From Acidimangrovimonas sediminis (GTDB taxonomy: Bacteria; Pseudomonadota; Alphaproteobacteria; Rhodobacterales; Rhodobacteraceae): a DNA stretch of 64,000 bases. Shown piece by piece: positions 44,137 through 51,937 of this stretch. Made by a program: the position numbers and the translations under genes. The stretch lies in NCBI RefSeq assembly GCF_002871005.1, contig NZ_PHSN01000017.1:124001-188000 (forward strand), in the 5' to 3' direction. Numbering within the stretch: the first letter of the stretch is position 1; each line of letters begins with the position of its first letter. The notes beneath the pieces are model-generated. The model was not told where the DNA came from, ran no database searches, and was given only the letters and a program-made list of their open reading frames with translations.

Positions 44137-45378
44137 TCAGGCGGGGGCGCCGATCCGCTCCCGCCGATTGGCGACCGCCTGGTTGAAAAGCTGCATGTAG
44201 CGCGGCGCGACCGACTTGATGTGATAGCGCAGCCCCAGCGTCCGCGCCGCGCGGCGATAGCGCAGCCGCCGCTCGGGGTCGTTGCGCAGCGCAAGGATCT
44301 CTTCGATCCAGGCGTCGTCGTCATCGGGCAGCAGGCGGCCATTCACATCGTCGAAGATCATCTCGGCGGTGTAGCCTCGGTTCGGGGCAAGGACGCATCC
44401 GCCCCGGGCCAGCACCTCCATCAGCCCCCAGTTTCCCACGCCGTGGCGCAGCGGGTAGAGGAACATGTCCACCTCTTCCAGCCGCGAGACATAGGCGTCG
44501 TACGGCAGCTTGCCGATGAACTCGATCGCCTCGGCCGCGCGCGGATGCTGGCGCAGGACATGCTCGCAGAAGTTCTTGACCTCGCCCTTGTAGGTGCGCT
44601 GCACCCACTGCGCCTCGTAGCCGTAGGTCTTGGCGTCCGGATCGCCGATCGCCACGAATCGCGCATCTATCCCCCGGGCGAGCAGCTTGTCGACCAGCCG
44701 GATGAAGACATCGACCCCCTTGGCGTTCGACAGGTCCCGCGCGGCGAACCCGATGGTGAAGCGGTGGTCCGGGGACTGGGCGGTTCGCATCGGGGTGTCG
44801 AGGTCGAAGTCGAGCCCCTCGAACTGCACCTCGACCCGGCCGCGCAGCTCGGAGGGAAACATCGACTTGGCATAGGCCGAGGGGCAAAGCGTCAGGTCGC
44901 TCTTGAGCACCTGGTGAAAGTTCAGCATCTCGGTCAGGCGGTCGGCATGGCGTTGCGACAGGTCCGGCGGATAGTCCGGATCCCAGCCATGGGCGTGGTA
45001 GCTTGGAAATTCGACATAGCTCACGATCGCCGCGTCGATCTCGTCGAACAGCAGGTGCGGCGCGCCCCAGAGCGAATGGCACACCACCACGTCGATCTTC
45101 CTGATCTTCTGGAACTGGTCGAGCGCGGCATGCAGCCCCCGCCCGATGCGCGACGACCGCTCCACCTTGCGCGCGTAATAATAGCCGACATCGCCGACGA
45201 TCGGCCCGTCGGGCTGAAACCCCAGGATGTGCGCCCCCCGGTGCGCGTTCCGCTTCTGATGGCCTGGCGTCGTCAGAAAGTATGTCTCGGCCAGGCCCGC
45301 ATTGCGCAGGTAGTCGCACAACAGGCCGAACTGACCCGGATAGACGGCCCCGGTAAAGACTATCAGCGGCTTTCGCAT
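44137..45378 (-). CDS. Glycosyltransferase, GT4/GT1 family
   Basis: A 413-residue GT-B fold enzyme. The N-terminal half has MRKPLIVFTGAVYPGQFGLL with LRNAGLAETYFLTTPG, and the C-terminal half has DHRFTIGFAARDLSNAKGVDVFIRLVDKL and the catalytic-site region LEEVDMFLYPLRHGVGNWGLMEVLARGG, where one conserved Glu (MEVLA) corresponds to the nucleotide-sugar-binding acidic pair. The sugar and acceptor are unknown. The ATG at 45378 follows GGGGAAT. It is divergent from the receiver-like gene and shares the exact island motif with it. Proposed roles: a surface polysaccharide or glycosylation of the Thr-rich adhesins. Confidence 0.85.
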   Translation of the reverse strand: MRKPLIVFTGAVYPGQFGLLCDYLRNAGLAETYFLTTPGHQKRNAHRGAHILGFQPDGPIVGDVGYYYARKVERSSRIGRGLHAALDQFQKIRKIDVVVCHSLWGAPHLLFDEIDAAIVSYVEFPSYHAHGWDPDYPPDLSQRHADRLTEMLNFHQVLKSDLTLCPSAYAKSMFPSELRGRVEVQFEGLDFDLDTPMRTAQSPDHRFTIGFAARDLSNAKGVDVFIRLVDKLLARGIDARFVAIGDPDAKTYGYEAQWVQRTYKGEVKNFCEHVLRQHPRAAEAIEFIGKLPYDAYVSRLEEVDMFLYPLRHGVGNWGLMEVLARGGCVLAPNRGYTAEMIFDDVNGRLLPDDDDAWIEEILALRNDPERRLRYRRAARTLGLRYHIKSVAPRYMQLFNQAVANRRERIGAPA

Positions 45379-45502
45379 GGCATTCCCCGTATCACGCCCC
45401 TCACCCTGACCCGGAAACTGGACGATCTGACGGAAGACATCAAGTTGCGACGAAGGAACCAGTCTTATTCCCTTCGTATGTACAATTTGGATTGCTTGAC
45501 TA

Positions 45503-45516
45503 ACTAAAGTATGTAT
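45503..45516. promoter_or_regulatory. Island motif ATACATACTTTAGT (minus sense), copy 2
   Basis: The plus strand reads ACTAAAGTATGTAT, the exact reverse complement of the copy at 29533. It lies in the divergent 193-bp gap, 55 bp before the receiver-like gene and 124 bp from the glycosyltransferase. It extends to a longer match with copy 3 (see findings). Confidence 0.6.
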
Positions 45517-45571
45517 TTTGGTCTGTACGGATGGGGACGAAGACCAGCGATTCTTCTGTGAGGGAAGCGAG

Positions 45572-46117
45572 ATGTTGAAACAAGCCACTGCCACCCGGCC
45601 GCACCCGGCTCGTCGGGCGATCGCGGGACTAGAACCGTTGCGTGCCCTGCCCGAAGCGTCGGTCGACCGCTTCTTCTCCAACAACAACCCGATCGCGTTC
45701 CGCCGGCTGCTGCCGAAAGGCTCCATGCTGATCTGCGGCGATGGCCAGTCGATGCTGCGCGAAGCGAACCGCGTCGCCGCCCGCCACGCCGCAAGGGTCT
45801 ATGTCGCGACGCCGGAAGACGGCCTCACCACCGACTGGATGCGGGCGCATGTGCCCGACATCGACCTGATCCTGGTCGACAGCGACTGCATGGGAGAGAT
45901 CGAGGACACGATCGACTTCTGCCTGCAGGTCCGGCGTGCGACGCCCGCGCTGCCGATCATCATGGTGTCGAGCGAGATCCGCGGCGACGATTACACCTGC
46001 GAACGGATGATGGCCTGCGACGTGTCGCTGAAGAATGGCTTTTCCGACATGAAGCTCGAGAAGACGATCCCGATCGCCTACGCGAACAACGCCTATTATC
46101 AGAGCAGTAGAGCCTGA
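45572..46117 (+). CDS. Stand-alone receiver-like signalling protein
   Basis: A 181-residue cytoplasmic protein without an output domain. Residues 1-48 are a basic N-terminal extension. Residues about 50-175 resemble a receiver domain: an SMLICGDGQ strand in place of the acidic pocket, Asp103/Asp105 in LILVDSD in the place of the phosphoacceptor, and IIMVSSE near the position of the conserved Ser/Thr. Conserved Lys is at VSLKNGF. The acidic pocket is not complete, so it may be a pseudo-receiver or adaptor. The ATG at 45572 follows GAGGGAAG. It precedes the LuxR regulator and the HK-REC-HPt gene, so it belongs to the local signalling set. A related protein family is not recognised with certainty. 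Confidence 0.62.
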   Translation: MLKQATATRPHPARRAIAGLEPLRALPEASVDRFFSNNNPIAFRRLLPKGSMLICGDGQSMLREANRVAARHAARVYVATPEDGLTTDWMRAHVPDIDLILVDSDCMGEIEDTIDFCLQVRRATPALPIIMVSSEIRGDDYTCERMMACDVSLKNGFSDMKLEKTIPIAYANNAYYQSSRA

Positions 46118-46129
46118 TCCTCACCCCAT

Positions 46130-46260
46130 CAGGTTCACTTTCTTCCTTCGGGCTACAATGCCCCCACAGCAGATGAGCGGTTCGAAGGAAGAAGAGCGGG
46201 AGATCGGCAATTTCGCAGGCCTCCCGATCGTGAACTCCCCTCCACCCGGAGGGGAGTTTT
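46130..46260 (+). ncRNA. Candidate structured small RNA ending in an intrinsic terminator
   Basis: The gap after the receiver-like gene contains an 11-bp inverted repeat (TTCTTCCTTCG at 46140-46150 with CGAAGGAAGAA at 46183-46193), a second possible stem (GATCGG at 46202 with CCGATC at 46224) and a strong terminator. Several CCTCC/CTTCC elements sit in exposed positions. This could be an independent sRNA, or the 3' end of the upstream mRNA. No promoter was identified, so it is only a candidate. Confidence 0.3.
46233..46260 (+). terminator. Rho-independent terminator
   Basis: AACTCCCCTCC pairs perfectly with GGAGGGGAGTT around an ACCC loop and is followed by TT. The best-formed terminator of the window; it ends transcription from the receiver-like gene and faces the convergent LuxR gene. 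Confidence 0.85.
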
Positions 46261-46304
46261 CACATTCCGGACAGGCCCGCTGCGACCGGCGCGGGGAAAT
46301 TGCC

Positions 46305-46955
46305 CTAGATCAGGTTCATGTCCCGCGCCATCATCACCGCCTGCGTGCGGTTGCTGGCGCCCAGCTTCTTGCAGACGGATTGGACATGCATCTTCACCGT
46401 GGGTTCGGACAGGCCCAGGCTTTCGGCGATATCGCGGTTCGACATTCCCTCGCCCAGCTTGTCGAGAACCGAGAATTCCCGGTCCGACATCGGGGTGGCC
46501 ATGTTGTCGCGTGCGACGTTGCGTTCGTTCAGCAGATCCAGCGGCACATGCCGTTCGCCCGAAGCGAGGAATCTGATCGTGCTCGTCAGGCTCTTGAGGG
46601 AGGCCGTCTTCACGATGATCCCCGCCCCGCCCTTTTCCAGCAGTTCCTCCGCCATGCGCGCCGTCGGGTTGCCGGTCAGGATCGCGACGGGTTTGCGGTC
46701 ATTCGCCTCAAGCGCGACGCTCAGCCCCTCGAGACCGTTCATGCCGGGCATGTTCAGGTCGAGAAGGACGATGTCATAGGGGCCATCTTCCGCGATGTGT
46801 TTCAGGGCTTCCTTCAGATCCCGGGCGGTCGTGAGCTTCATATCGGGAGTGCTTGAGATGAACATCTCGAACATCTCGAGGATCATGGTATGATCATCGG
46901 CGACAAGCACTTTCAGGTGGTCGGTTTCCAACTCGTCTTTTCCATCTCTTGTCAC
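46305..46955 (-). CDS. LuxR/NarL-type response regulator
   Basis: A 216-residue regulator. Residues 13-130 form a receiver domain (VLVADDH acidic pocket, phospho-Asp66 in IVLLDLNMPGMNG, Lys in IIVKTAS) and residues about 150-210 a LuxR-type HTH (MSDREFSVLDKLGEGMSNRDIAESL with LSEPTVKMHVQSVCKKLGASNR). The start is uncertain: there is no ATG in frame close by; GTG at 46955 or TTG at 46931 (GGAAAAGACGAG upstream) is probable. It lies 115 bp from the HK-REC-HPt gene, in the same direction, and probably receives its phosphate. It is the best local candidate for recognising the island motif. Confidence 0.88.
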   Translation of the reverse strand: MTRDGKDELETDHLKVLVADDHTMILEMFEMFISSTPDMKLTTARDLKEALKHIAEDGPYDIVLLDLNMPGMNGLEGLSVALEANDRKPVAILTGNPTARMAEELLEKGGAGIIVKTASLKSLTSTIRFLASGERHVPLDLLNERNVARDNMATPMSDREFSVLDKLGEGMSNRDIAESLGLSEPTVKMHVQSVCKKLGASNRTQAVMMARDMNLI

Positions 46956-47070
46956 AGTACTAACCAGCCATCTTTCAGCCAGGCGGGTCAGGGATGATAG
47001 CGCCTCGTGGCATGCAAGAAAATTCCATACTCCAGATGCGCAATTTCGGGGGCTTTTACATAAGTGCCAA

Positions 47071-48879
47071 CTATTCGAGCAGCGCACGCGTCTTGCGCAC
47101 GGCAACTTCCAGGTCGTTCACAGCCGACGCACGAAGGGCGTCGTCCTCCCCCACACGCTGGATCTGGCGCAACGCCCGCTCAATCGCACTGAGACCGGTG
47201 ATGCCCACAGAACCGACAGTTGCGTGAAGCATCGGCCGCGTTTCCGCTCCATACCCGCAATCTCTCACGAATTGAAGCGTTCGTTCGGCTTCCTCGACGG
47301 CCCGGTGCAGGAATGCGAGCGTCGCATCCTTGCCCAGTTCCGCCTCGAGTTCGCCCACCACCTCGCGATCCAGAAGGTCCGTCATGGTCTCGTCGCTCCC
47401 GTTCGAAGGGGTCCCCGCGGGCTGGTCCGCCAGGGCAAGTTCACCACGCACCACCTCGATCAGGCTGGCGCGCAGATCAGAGGATTGAAGCGGCTTCTGC
47501 AGGACGATTTCCATCCCGGCCGCATGGCATTCGGCCAGGATCTCGGGGTCGTCGTGCCCGGTCAGGCCGATGATGTGGCGCGGCGGCACGATCTTTGCCT
47601 CGGCATGCAATCGCTGCACCAGGGCGATCCCGCTCATGCGCGGAAGGCCGACGTCGACGATGGCGAAATCGAAGGGCGTCTGCCTGTCGCGGATGAGAAG
47701 CAGCGCCCCCTCTCCATCCGACACGGCCGTGACCGCGGCCCCGGCGTTGCGCAGCACCTGGACAATCCACTTCCGGCTGACCGACTGATCCTCGACCACC
47801 AGCACGGTGGTGTCCCCAAGCGGCCTGTCGCGCTGCACCGGAAGGGCGATTTCCTCTGTCGCCTCAAGGCCTTGCTCATCGACCGTGGCAAGGCCCGCCT
47901 CGGGCAGCACGAATTCCGCCCGCAGCGCGGATCGCGCAGGTGTGGCAACCCGGTCCCAGCGGCCATCCAGCAGGATCATCGCCAGCCGCTCGATCTCCAG
48001 CCCGTAACCGGTGGCGGTTCCATGCAGCTTGGGCCGCATCCACGGCTGGCGCAGCTTCTCGACGACCTCCTCGGTCACCCCGTCGCCGTTCTGCCAGACC
48101 TCGAGCCCGACGGCCCAGGCGGCCTCGCCCACAGGGCGCGCGCACAGGCGGACTTCCACCTCGCCCGCCCCGTGATGCACCGCGTTGGCGATCATGTTCT
48201 GCGCAAGCGCAAGGATCAGGCCCTCGGGCGCGCTCAGGGCCACCGGGAATTCCGACTTCTCGAACTCCAGCGCCCGCCCCGCCGCCGAGGCATAGGGCTT
48301 GAGCTGGCGCACAAGGTTTCCGACGAGGCGCGGGAGGTCGACACGCACCGGCCGGGGCAGCCCGCTGATGTCATCACTTTTCAGCGAGAGGCCCACGCCG
48401 ATGTGCCGAACGGCGATATCGGCAAGCTCGCGCAGGTCCATCATCTGGTCCGCCGCGTGGCCCGATTCCTCCGAAAGCCGCTCCACGCCCCCCAGCAGCG
48501 ACTGGATCAGAACGCGCAGGTCGTGCAGCAGCAGGTTTTCCAGCGCCATCGCCACCGGCTTCAGGTCTGTCGCGGTCGGCCCGTCCACCGCCGCGCGCCG
48601 AAGCATGAACAGCGGCGGGGCGCCATCCTGCACCGACAGCCGGACAAGCTCTCCGCGCACCTGGCCGTCGGTCCAATCCATCCGGGTACGATCGCCAAGC
48701 GCCAGAGAGAGGTCCTGCCGCCCTGCCAGCGTCCATTTCTGGGCCGCGCCGGAGGCTGCCGGGCTTGACCCGAGAAGGGTGCCCCGGTCGTCGAGGATCA
48801 GAATTGCGGCATCCGCACCGTCCCGCTCCAGCTCGATGACATCCAGAAGTGTGCGTAGGGGCACCATACGTTTGGGCAC
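47071..48879 (-). CDS. Soluble hybrid histidine kinase with REC and HPt domains
   Basis: A 602-residue protein without membrane segments. Residues about 18-95 resemble a PAS-like sensor. His119 (LLLHDLRVLIQSLLGG) is in a degenerate HisKA-like phosphoacceptor helix. The ATPase domain has NMIANAVHHG and GDGVTEEVV, and a GYGLEIERLAM G2 box. A receiver domain spans about 355-475 (VLVVEDQSVSRK, phospho-Asp409 in IVDVGLP) and an HPt domain the C-terminus (His552 in HATVGSVGITGL). The start at 48879 is a GTG; an ATG at 48867 is possible. It is divergent from adhesin 3, whose gap contains a 12/14 copy of the island motif. Confidence 0.87.
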   Translation of the reverse strand: MPKRMVPLRTLLDVIELERDGADAAILILDDRGTLLGSSPAASGAAQKWTLAGRQDLSLALGDRTRMDWTDGQVRGELVRLSVQDGAPPLFMLRRAAVDGPTATDLKPVAMALENLLLHDLRVLIQSLLGGVERLSEESGHAADQMMDLRELADIAVRHIGVGLSLKSDDISGLPRPVRVDLPRLVGNLVRQLKPYASAAGRALEFEKSEFPVALSAPEGLILALAQNMIANAVHHGAGEVEVRLCARPVGEAAWAVGLEVWQNGDGVTEEVVEKLRQPWMRPKLHGTATGYGLEIERLAMILLDGRWDRVATPARSALRAEFVLPEAGLATVDEQGLEATEEIALPVQRDRPLGDTTVLVVEDQSVSRKWIVQVLRNAGAAVTAVSDGEGALLLIRDRQTPFDFAIVDVGLPRMSGIALVQRLHAEAKIVPPRHIIGLTGHDDPEILAECHAAGMEIVLQKPLQSSDLRASLIEVVRGELALADQPAGTPSNGSDETMTDLLDREVVGELEAELGKDATLAFLHRAVEEAERTLQFVRDCGYGAETRPMLHATVGSVGITGLSAIERALRQIQRVGEDDALRASAVNDLEVAVRKTRALLE

Positions 48880-49036
48880 TACTCGATCCCGCTCTTTTAG
48901 GCGTTTTTTCGCATCAGATTATAAATCGTTCGTCGTGGTACTCCAGCGTCGCACGACATACCCCTGCACGGTTTCGATCCCTTTTCCAGCAAAAATACAC
49001 GCTACGGATGACTCGCGACTCCTTGAGGCGTAATCG

Positions 49037-49050
49037 ATAAATACTTTGGT
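49037..49050. promoter_or_regulatory. Island motif, 12/14 variant
   Basis: ATAAATACTTTGGT differs from ATACATACTTTAGT at two positions. It lies in the divergent gap between the HK-REC-HPt gene and surface protein 3, 99 bp before the latter. The same gap is AT-rich (48880-49148) and has no gene. Confidence 0.45.
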
Positions 49051-49148
49051 TTGCAGTTTACATCCTTTAGCATATTATATGATTCATTAGTTAGAATCGC
49101 CGTACACTCGTCATCCCGAGCGGCGCCAGGCTCGAAGGACCCTCCTGA

Positions 49149-51143
49149 ATGTCGACGCAAACCATCACCGCGCACCCCGGCTCCGTCGTGCGGATCGGCG
49201 TGGCCAAGGGGCACGTTGCCCAATACGTCCGGGACGGACAGAACCTCGTCGTCGAGACGACCGAGGGTAACCGTATCGTGGTGAGGGACTTCTACGCCAA
49301 GGCCGCGGACGGCAAGGTGACGTCGCTTTCCTATCTCGACGGAACACCAACCGGCGTGACCGCCGCCACTCCGGCGACTGGCGCCGAGGCCGCCGCCGGC
49401 GGCATCGGCGCCGGAATGGCGACCGTACTGAGCGGGCATGGCGGCGCGATCGCTGCCGGGATCGCCGGATTGCTGGCGCTTGCCGCCGTCAGCTCCGACG
49501 ATTCCTCGAACAGCGCGACCGACACCACCGAGGTCACCCAGCCGACCGAGGTGACGGATGTGACGGAACCCACGGACAGCACCGAGACGACCGACGTCAC
49601 CGATACCACCCAGCCCACGGATGGCGGAGAGCCGACCGACGGCACCGAACCCACGGAAGGCACCGAACCAACCGACGGGACGGAGCCCACCGACGGCACC
49701 CAACCGACCGAGTCGGATGTCGGCGTGCTCGACCCGCTCGTCGGGCAGGACGGGCTTCTGGGCGAGAACGGCGTTCTGGGCCTGTCGCTTCCCGGCGTCA
49801 CCGGCTCGGACGGCCTCGTCTCCCAGCTTGTCGGCGATGACGGTGTCCTCGCCGGTGTGACCGGGTCGGACGGGGTGGTGGGCGCGCTACTGGGCACGGG
49901 CCTTGTCGGCACAGACAGCCCGACCTCCAGCGATGGCGCCCTCGACAGTGTAATCGGCGACGACGGCCTCCTCGGGTCGGTGACGGGCGACGATGGCCTG
50001 CTGGGCTCTGTCACCGGGTCGGACGGCCTGCTCGGCAGCCTGCTGGGGAATGACGGCCTGCTCGGCGCGGTCACCGGGTCGGACGGCCTGCTTGGCGACC
50101 TGCTTGGCGAGGGCCTTCTGGGCGCCGGCAGCGGCGACGGCACGGGCGATGCGCTCGACGGGATCATCTCTGATTCCGGCACGCTCGGGGCGCTGACCGG
50201 CGACGACGGGCTTCTGGGCTCGCTCACCGGATCGACCGGCCTGCTCGGCAACCTGATCGGCGATGACGGCCTGCTGGGCAGCGTGACCGGATCGGACGGA
50301 ACCCTTGGCGCCCTGCTCGGCACCGGCCTGACGACCGGCGGCGGAGAGGCCTCCGACACCGGCGTCCTCGACAGCGTCCTTGCCGATGGCGGGATCCTCG
50401 GGCCGATCACCGGCAACTCGGGCGTGCTGGGCGAAGTGACCGGGTCAGAGGGCCTTCTGGGCGATGTCGTCGGCGACGACGGGTTGCTTTCCGGCGTGAC
50501 CGGAAGCGACGGCCTGCTCGGCGATGTCCTGAACCAGGGGCTTCTCGGCGACGAGGTGAACGGCGGCGTCAGCCCCCTCGACGGCCTGCTCGGGCAGGAC
50601 GGACAGCTCCTCGGCGCGGATGGCGCGCTCGGCGGGCTTCTCGCCCCGGTCGACTCCCTGACGGGCGGCCTTCTGGGCAGCGACGGCGGTGCCGTCAGCG
50701 GTCTGCTCGGATCGGAAGGGCCTCTGTCGGGCGTGACGTCGACCGTCGACAGCCTCGTCGGTGACGTGGTCGGCGACACCGGGCTGCTGTCAGGCGTTCT
50801 GGGCAACGACGGCGCGCTGAGCGGGCTCGTCGGGGAAAACGGCCTTGCGGGCACCCTCTTCGATGAGGGCGGCGCCGGCAGCCAGGTCACGGGCGATGGC
50901 GGCCTTGTCGACAGCGCGGTGGGTGCGGTCAACGATGTCGTCTCGACGGTCGCGGAGGTCGCGACCGACGGGGTTTCCTCCGGCGGGGACAGCGGTCTTC
51001 TTGGCGGAGTGCAGGATGTGGTCAGCGGTCTCACCGGCGGGCTTCTGGGGAGTGACGGCAGCGCGCTCGGGACGCTGCTCGACACGGCCAGTCCGGTCGA
51101 CGATCTGCTGAACGGCGACAGCCAGTCGGCCATTATCGGCTAG
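49149..51143 (+). CDS. Repetitive surface protein 3 with Bap-like prefix domain
   Basis: A 664-residue acidic protein related to protein 1. Residues about 1-70 form the prefix-like domain (HVAQYVRDGQNLVVETTEGN, RIVVRDFY). A Gly/Ala-rich hydrophobic stretch (about 82-118) is followed by a Thr/Pro/Glu/Asp tract (49516-49722, EPTDGTEPTD units) and Leu/Gly repeats of about 10-12 residues (GDDGLLGSVTG and SDGLLG) to about residue 560, with a terminal region rich in Val/Ser/Gly. It has no RTX repeats or cleavable signal. It is thus a probable substrate of the same exporter although it is 11 kb from it. The start at 49149 has GAAGGA upstream. Confidence 0.78.
   Translation: MSTQTITAHPGSVVRIGVAKGHVAQYVRDGQNLVVETTEGNRIVVRDFYAKAADGKVTSLSYLDGTPTGVTAATPATGAEAAAGGIGAGMATVLSGHGGAIAAGIAGLLALAAVSSDDSSNSATDTTEVTQPTEVTDVTEPTDSTETTDVTDTTQPTDGGEPTDGTEPTEGTEPTDGTEPTDGTQPTESDVGVLDPLVGQDGLLGENGVLGLSLPGVTGSDGLVSQLVGDDGVLAGVTGSDGVVGALLGTGLVGTDSPTSSDGALDSVIGDDGLLGSVTGDDGLLGSVTGSDGLLGSLLGNDGLLGAVTGSDGLLGDLLGEGLLGAGSGDGTGDALDGIISDSGTLGALTGDDGLLGSLTGSTGLLGNLIGDDGLLGSVTGSDGTLGALLGTGLTTGGGEASDTGVLDSVLADGGILGPITGNSGVLGEVTGSEGLLGDVVGDDGLLSGVTGSDGLLGDVLNQGLLGDEVNGGVSPLDGLLGQDGQLLGADGALGGLLAPVDSLTGGLLGSDGGAVSGLLGSEGPLSGVTSTVDSLVGDVVGDTGLLSGVLGNDGALSGLVGENGLAGTLFDEGGAGSQVTGDGGLVDSAVGAVNDVVSTVAEVATDGVSSGGDSGLLGGVQDVVSGLTGGLLGSDGSALGTLLDTASPVDDLLNGDSQSAIIG
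49516..49722 (+). repeat. Thr/Glu/Pro/Asp low-complexity tract of surface protein 3
   Basis: Short units (EPTDG and TDVTEPTD) form a Thr-rich acidic linker. It replaces the pure Thr/Asp tract of proteins 1 and 2 at the corresponding place. Confidence 0.75.
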
Positions 51144-51457
51144 GCGGGGCGCCGGCGGCCGCCGGCCGGACAATGCCTCCGGCTGGCGGTCGCGAATTTT
51201 CAAGGACGGGCCCGGCGCAGCCGGCCCCCACCCGTCACCTTCAGTTACGACAAAGCGGCACCCGCGGGCGGCACCACCGGGCACACCCTGTGCCGCATTT
51301 CCCCGCTTGCATCCAGGGGCGCGCACATGACTGACACCACCCGGACACCACGAAGGGCGGGGCGCGGCAGGCGGAATTTTCGGAAGATGTGGCCGAGAAG
51401 GTGAGGCCGGGGAAGAGCAAGCGCACTTCGACCCGCCACTGGTCGCGTCGGCAAAAG
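51144..51457. other. Intergenic region between surface protein 3 and the small membrane genes
   Basis: This 314-bp convergent gap has no recognised gene. It contains hairpin-forming sequences (GCCGGC-ggcc-GCCGGC at 51151-51166, and GCGGCAC at 51256-51262 with GTGCCGC at 51291-51297) that may stop transcription from both sides. Confidence 0.4.
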
Positions 51458-51769
51458 CTATCTGCGGCTGGCCGGAGGCCGCTCGGGGCAGCGCAGGGCG
51501 CCCTGGCGCATCAGGACGAGGGCGAAACCCAGCCCCGCGCCAAGCCAGCTGCCCGGGAAGGCCACCAGAAGACTCGCCCAGATCGACCCGCCCAGCCAGA
51601 CCTCGGCCCCAGCGGCCGCCAGTCCGAACATGCAGCCGATGAGAAGGATCCCCAGCATCTGGGCGCTTCCCTCCGGCGGCTTTTCCTGCGGCCGCGGAGA
51701 GGGGCCGCGTCGCCTGCGGGACGTCTCAAATCTTACCAACGCGTCGGCATAGTCGCGCATCTGGATCAT
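51458..51769 (-). CDS. Small two-helix membrane protein, 103 aa
   Basis: A 103-residue protein. After a charged, Arg/Pro-rich N-terminus (about 1-38), there are two hydrophobic segments (MLGILLIGCMFGLAAAGAEV, and a second of about 20 residues ending in GFALVLM), so it should be an inner-membrane hairpin. The start at 51769 follows the strong ribosome site AGGAGGAAG. It resembles small membrane proteins of the DUF type seen in alphaproteobacteria, but no family is assigned. It lies 27 bp after the 38-aa gene and is probably co-transcribed with it. Confidence 0.65.
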   Translation of the reverse strand: MIQMRDYADALVRFETSRRRRGPSPRPQEKPPEGSAQMLGILLIGCMFGLAAAGAEVWLGGSIWASLLVAFPGSWLGAGLGFALVLMRQGALRCPERPPASRR

Positions 51770-51796
51770 CGGACTTCCTCCTGGCGAAATGAACTC

Positions 51797-51913
51797 CTAG
51801 GCGAGGCGGTCGAGACGTTCGGCCCAGCGGCGGCTTCTGCGCAATTGCTGGTGGCCTTCGAAGGCGGCAATAACGATGGCAGAGCTGATGCTATAGGCGA
51901 GGAAAACAAGCAT
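51797..51913 (-). CDS. Tiny membrane protein, 38 aa
   Basis: A short gene with ATG at 51913 (GGAGAG at good spacing) and TAG at 51797. The product is MLVFLAYSISSAIVIAAF (a membrane helix) followed by a basic, Arg-rich tail (RRSRRW and RLDRLA). It is shaped like the small membrane peptides that modulate larger transporters or kinases. It starts 24 bp after the exact island motif at 51938-51951, in the orientation that also precedes the receiver-like gene. No family is recognised. Confidence 0.55.
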   Translation of the reverse strand: MLVFLAYSISSAIVIAAFEGHQQLRRSRRWAERLDRLA

Positions 51914-51937
51914 GGATTCTCTCCGTGTGTCTGCAAT

